Assembly (NCBI GenBank): GCA_964291505.2
Contig: OZ220199.1
Coordinates: forward strand, 806,001 to 870,000
Length of the DNA: 64,000 bases
Direction of reading: 5' to 3'
DNA from: Kistimonas sp964291505
GTDB taxonomy: Bacteria > Pseudomonadota > Gammaproteobacteria > Pseudomonadales > Endozoicomonadaceae
Of this stretch, positions 60,483-64,000 are shown in pieces. Numbering within the stretch: the first letter of the stretch is position 1; every line of letters starts with the position of its first letter. The notes beneath the pieces were generated by a model that did no database searches, was not told where the DNA came from, and saw nothing but the letters and a program-made list of their open reading frames with translations. The translations under genes and the position numbers were made by a program.

Positions 60483-63400
60483 CGTCGTTCAGTATGAAAG
60501 AAGATATCCTGCTTGGGCCAGGCGACAGTGATGTTATGTTCACTGAACAGGGTCTGAATCCGTGTATTGAGCGCATCACGCACTCTCAAGCGCTCGTCCA
60601 CATGGGTGACATAGACCCGTAACTCATATTGCAACGCACTGTCGCCATACTCCATAAACAATGCCAGAGGTTCCGGTTTCTCTACAACCCCAGGATGCTC
60701 ATGGGCAGCCTGCAGCAGTAGTTTCTGCACCTGTACAGGGTCTTCATCGTGCGCGACATAAAAGGGCATGATAATGCGGACCACAGAACTGCTGAGGGAC
60801 CAATTGATCAGTTTTTCATTCACCAGCATCTTGTTGGGAATAATGATTTCCTTGTTATCCCAGTCAGTGACCGTGGTGGAACGGATGCGTATACGCGTCA
60901 CTTCACCGGTGATTTCTCCCAGAGTGATCGTGTCGCCTATCCGGACGGGGCGCTCAAACAGAATAATCAAACCCGAGAAGAAGTTGGCGACAATTTCCTG
61001 CAAACCGATACCAATCCCCAGACCCAGTGCGGCAACCAACCATTGCAGTTTATCCCAGCCGATACCCAATGTTGCCAGTGACAATACAACACCCAACCCA
61101 GTGATGGTGTAACTGAGCAAGGTGGTGGCGGCATAACTGTTACCCGGACGCAGGTTAAGCCTTGAGAGAATCGTGACTTCCAGCAACCCCGGCAGGTTTC
61201 GCGCCAGAATAAACATGGTCACCAGCACCAGTATACTGAGCAGCAGGTCGCTGAGGTAAACCGGGACATCGCCCTTGGCATCACCTACTTCCCAGAGCGT
61301 AATGTTATTCATGAAATGAAGAAGACCAAACAGGTCCTGCCACAGCCAGTACAACACCAGCAGTAAACCCACCACCATCAAAGCATTGATCAGCCGGAGT
61401 GATTGTTGCTCGACGGTCGCCAGATCCAGGGTCGGTTCCTCAAACGACGTCGCGTCACCTTCTTCACTGCTGGCCGCCCGACGAGATATAGCGCGGGAAT
61501 AGGCCAGTCGCCGTTCAGCTACGTGCAGGTTACGCTTGATCAGCGCCTGGATCATCACGGTAAGTCCAACCAGCAGCAACGTTCCCACCAACTGGTGCTG
61601 CATCTGCAGTGCGGTGTAATAGTAGCCGGATGCCGTGAGCGCCATCTGTCCCAGTGAAACCACCACAAGCCCGGACAAAATCATAAAATTCAGTAACTTG
61701 GAGCCCAGCAGTTCATCCGATGTTTTGACCATGCTGATGATGATCCAGGCTTGCAGCAATGAGCCGGTCATCAGCAACAGCATGCCGACCAGGTCATGCT
61801 CAAGCTCCGTTGATTGCCCCTTGGCCAGGCTAACCACAAAAAACAGTGGCACCATTACTATCGCAAGACGCCGCATCTGTCCCATAAGTGCCCGACAGTC
61901 CCGTGCCAGCCAGCCAAAATGCTCCATGCCAATATCATGCGGCGCATACACATGGATACCCAACAGCATCAGCAACCAGACGGGTGCGGTTTGAATCATA
62001 GCGCGCCCGAGGTTTTCGACCCCGGGCCATGGTGGCGTCCCACTGATCAGCGCCAGCCCGACAAGCATGAGCAATAATGGCGCCGGTAACACCTGCAGGA
62101 GGCTTAAGGCTAAGGCCTTGGGTGTATGTTTCAGGTTGTCATAGCGGATATGCCCGATATGTCGGGTCAAGGCCCGCTGCATGGCGTGCAGGTAACGTCT
62201 GCGCGAATGCAGCCAGGTGCAAAATGCCAGACAGAGTATGGTAATCAGCCAGTTGGCCCGCAATGTTGTGTAAATGTGGGTCGCAATGCCTTTCCACGGA
62301 ATCATCTCGACCTGCTGGAACAGCCGTTCAGGGGCCGCCATCAGCCAGTCCATACCCAGCTCATTGTTGCTGGCAATCCAGTAAAGGCGTTCTTTCAGGG
62401 TTCGTGACAGGTCGCGCCCCTGGCTCAACAATTGTTGCTGATCCAGGTCCAGACTGATTGCAGCCGTCAGCAGGTTACCCTGCTCTGTTGACAGATCTTC
62501 CAACAGTTTTTGACGCGTACTCAGGAGCCGGAGCAGCTCTTTGCGATCTGCATCACTGAGAACAGCCTGGTCACCGGCGTTTTCCAGCAACTTATCCACA
62601 TATCGATCAGGCTGGCTGAGGCGCTGCCGCTCCTGGTCATGATTGAATTTCTGCAACCGTGCCTGGGTGATGATGTGCGGGACCTCCTTGTTAACGGAGA
62701 TCTTGGGCAGCTTCATGCGACTTTCACGCAGCAGCGCTGCCAGCCGGGGGTTTTCGCCCAGCAACACCGATTTCTGCTGCACACTCTGGCTGATCGCACT
62801 GACGTTCTTCAGCTGTTCCCTGACACGGGTATTCTGCTCACTGATTTCACTGATGCGGTCGGTGATCGCCAAAAGCTCTTGGCTCAGCTCCATGTTGATC
62901 ACCGCTTCATTGCGCAGCAGTTCCCCCTTCCCTGCGCTGGAGCGGGTAATATGCGAGGCAATGGCCACCGCCGCTTCACTGGCTGCCCGCCGCTTGTAGT
63001 TGATGACGGTTTGCAGGGAAATAACATCCAGCTCGAGCACCCGAACCTGGCGGGACAGCAGCACCTGCCGAGCCGTGATCAACTCCAGCCGGATACTGCT
63101 GTTGCGTATCTCCAGATTCAGGCGATTATCCTGCTGCTGCACTGCCGCCATCTCCGCCATGTACAGAGACTTTTTCGCTTCCACCAGAGCGCCTGCCGAT
63201 GTTTCCGCCAACAGCAGGTTCAATTGCGAAGACAAGACTTTCAGGCGCTCCTGATTCTTGCTGATAATCGCCTGGTTATTTTCCGGCCGAGCCCGCTCAA
63301 TGGTGACCCGGTTATTGGTATTCGCCAGTTGGGTCTGGCGCTCAGAGAGTTCCGCCTGCCGATCAATCAGGGCTTTTTTAAGATATTCGGGGGTTTGATG

Positions 63401-63757
63401 ACGCAGTTTTTCCAGTAAATCCGTTTCGGTTGGAATCTCTGTGGATTTGATCTGCTCCTGAAGCCGTGTTGTCTCCTCCGGCGCATCTTCCAGTTGCAGT
63501 AACAGTTCATTCAACTGTTGCTGTTCGCTGTCTGCCTGCTTGAGAAATTGCAGAGTCTGCTGGTAAATATCAGCCAGTGACTGCTTTTGCTCCGGCAGAG
63601 GCTTATCTGCCGGCTTGAGCTTGTCCAGCGCCTGGGTGATTGCCTCAATACTGGGGGGGCTGATATCCGTGGGTAGCGGTGCCGGATTTCCGACGGCCTG
63701 CGGGATACTGAGAAAAAAAGCACAGCCAAACGCCAACGCCCAATGCACTCTGTACAT
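60479..63757 (-). CDS. MscK/KefA-type mechanosensitive channel
   Basis: 1092 residues. Signal peptide, then a periplasmic part of about 450 residues full of coiled coil (for example LADIYQQTLQFLKQADSEQQQL). About ten membrane helices follow, and then the MscS core: GLGIGIGLQEIVANFFSGLIILFERPVRIGDTI and the RIRSTTVTDWDNKEIIIPNK beta domain. This is the long MscK/YjeP architecture, giving a stretch-activated channel that releases solutes after osmotic downshock. Whether it is MscK (potassium dependent) or MscM cannot be decided here. The unknown 197-residue gene follows with overlap. Confidence 0.9.
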   Translation of the reverse strand: MYRVHWALAFGCAFFLSIPQAVGNPAPLPTDISPPSIEAITQALDKLKPADKPLPEQKQSLADIYQQTLQFLKQADSEQQQLNELLLQLEDAPEETTRLQEQIKSTEIPTETDLLEKLRHQTPEYLKKALIDRQAELSERQTQLANTNNRVTIERARPENNQAIISKNQERLKVLSSQLNLLLAETSAGALVEAKKSLYMAEMAAVQQQDNRLNLEIRNSSIRLELITARQVLLSRQVRVLELDVISLQTVINYKRRAASEAAVAIASHITRSSAGKGELLRNEAVINMELSQELLAITDRISEISEQNTRVREQLKNVSAISQSVQQKSVLLGENPRLAALLRESRMKLPKISVNKEVPHIITQARLQKFNHDQERQRLSQPDRYVDKLLENAGDQAVLSDADRKELLRLLSTRQKLLEDLSTEQGNLLTAAISLDLDQQQLLSQGRDLSRTLKERLYWIASNNELGMDWLMAAPERLFQQVEMIPWKGIATHIYTTLRANWLITILCLAFCTWLHSRRRYLHAMQRALTRHIGHIRYDNLKHTPKALALSLLQVLPAPLLLMLVGLALISGTPPWPGVENLGRAMIQTAPVWLLMLLGIHVYAPHDIGMEHFGWLARDCRALMGQMRRLAIVMVPLFFVVSLAKGQSTELEHDLVGMLLLMTGSLLQAWIIISMVKTSDELLGSKLLNFMILSGLVVVSLGQMALTASGYYYTALQMQHQLVGTLLLVGLTVMIQALIKRNLHVAERRLAYSRAISRRAASSEEGDATSFEEPTLDLATVEQQSLRLINALMVVGLLLVLYWLWQDLFGLLHFMNNITLWEVGDAKGDVPVYLSDLLLSILVLVTMFILARNLPGLLEVTILSRLNLRPGNSYAATTLLSYTITGLGVVLSLATLGIGWDKLQWLVAALGLGIGIGLQEIVANFFSGLIILFERPVRIGDTITLGEITGEVTRIRIRSTTVTDWDNKEIIIPNKMLVNEKLINWSLSSSVVRIIMPFYVAHDEDPVQVQKLLLQAAHEHPGVVEKPEPLALFMEYGDSALQYELRVYVTHVDERLRVRDALNTRIQTLFSEHNITVAWPKQDIFFHTERR

Positions 63758-63864
63758 GACTTCCCTGTCATTCTGTAAAGATTTGATGCCTATACAGAAA
63801 GTCTAGAAGTTGGCTGTCTGACTACCTACTTATCCTGTGAATAATTTTTTAAGTTTCGGATGGA

Positions 63865-64000
63865 TCAAACACTCCCCAAAAACCACTCGTACTCAACACC
63901 AGAAATCACCTTCTCAAAGGTCTCCAGCTCCTGATTTCGAATGGCCAGATACACCTCAACAAAGGCATCACCAAAATAGCGACGCAGAACCTCAGAGTTT
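63865..64000 (-). CDS. C-terminus of a glutamine synthetase-family protein (partial)
   Basis: The last 44 residues are in the window, ending in a TGA at 63865-63867; the remainder lies beyond the right edge. The sequence includes RRYFGDAFVEVYLAIRNQEL and ends VEYEWFLGSV. The pattern FGDxFVxxYLxxRxxExxxFxxxIxxxEYEWFL is that of the C-terminal helices of glutamine synthetase-like enzymes, in particular gamma-glutamylpolyamine synthetases (PuuA/SpuI). A polyamine role would suit the PotF-like gene in the window, but the fragment is too short to decide. Confidence 0.7.
   Translation of the reverse strand, partial: NSEVLRRYFGDAFVEVYLAIRNQELETFEKVISGVEYEWFLGSV

Noticed and set aside
62510..63418. 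302-codon plus-strand open frame opposite the channel's periplasmic domain
   Set aside because: Antisense of a coiled-coil region rich in Gln and Leu codons, which often leaves a long open frame; no independent support.
1..64000. CRISPR arrays, prophage, rRNA genes, toxin-antitoxin pairs, restriction systems
   Set aside because: No repeat-spacer pattern, phage structural genes, rRNA sequence or paired small toxin genes were found on either strand.

Overview
The window reads as chromosomal DNA of a gammaproteobacterium of the Oceanospirillales/Pseudomonadales type. An Endozoicomonas-like marine or host-associated bacterium is my best guess, from gene order and protein character only; no marker gene fixes the genus. 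Two long stretches keep the order familiar from Pseudomonas: sfsA-dksA-gluQ-cbrX-cbrA-cbrB-pcnB-folK-panB-panC, and bioB-bioF-bioH-bioC-bioD followed by acyl-CoA dehydrogenases. The rpsF-rpsR-DUF2232-rplI-dnaB block is a third conserved segment.

Left to right: (1) 1-4.7 kb: a transposase-like fragment, a Fur-box-controlled heme utilisation pair (hutW, hutX), a Rieske protein, a Pmp3-type membrane peptide, a DUF2959 lipoprotein and sfsA. (2) 5-20 kb: dksA-gluQ, then a TonB-dependent receptor plus YfiR pair inserted in front of cbrXAB, then pcnB, folK, a deoxynucleoside kinase and panBCD. cbrX is a 58-codon gene overlapping cbrA. (3) 20-29.7 kb: yciH, a DUF2333 protein and a LapG-like protease on the minus strand, a CAU tRNA, a second TonB receptor-YfiR pair followed by a hybrid sensor kinase, a candidate GGA-rich small RNA on the minus strand, an endonuclease I-like protein and a small exported protein. 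(4) 29.7-39.5 kb: two FadE-like acyl-CoA dehydrogenases, yqfB, a candidate FNR/ANR-activated small RNA, and the bioBFHCD operon with a recognisable BirA operator. (5) 39.5-49.3 kb: comF, srkA, an avidin-family secreted protein, a dicarboxylate/citrate-type transporter, an AT-rich orphan gene, nhaC, a polyamine-binding protein, and a receiver/RocR-like c-di-GMP phosphodiesterase pair. (6) 49.4-64 kb: rpsF-rpsR-DUF2232-rplI, an AT-rich orphan carrying a poly-threonine microsatellite, dnaB, another AT-rich orphan, metY, selO, an unknown protein coupled to a MscK-type channel, and the C-terminus of a glutamine-synthetase-family protein.

The points most worth following are: the avidin homologue next to the biotin genes; the TonB receptor-YfiR-hybrid kinase module, in which a kinase seems to take the place of the usual YfiN cyclase; two small-RNA genes not visible as ORFs (one with GGA hairpins, one behind an FNR box); a RocR-like phosphodiesterase whose receiver has lost its phosphoacceptor; and single AT-rich genes of unknown function dropped between conserved housekeeping genes. 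All calls come from reading the sequence and from recalled family knowledge; no database search was run.
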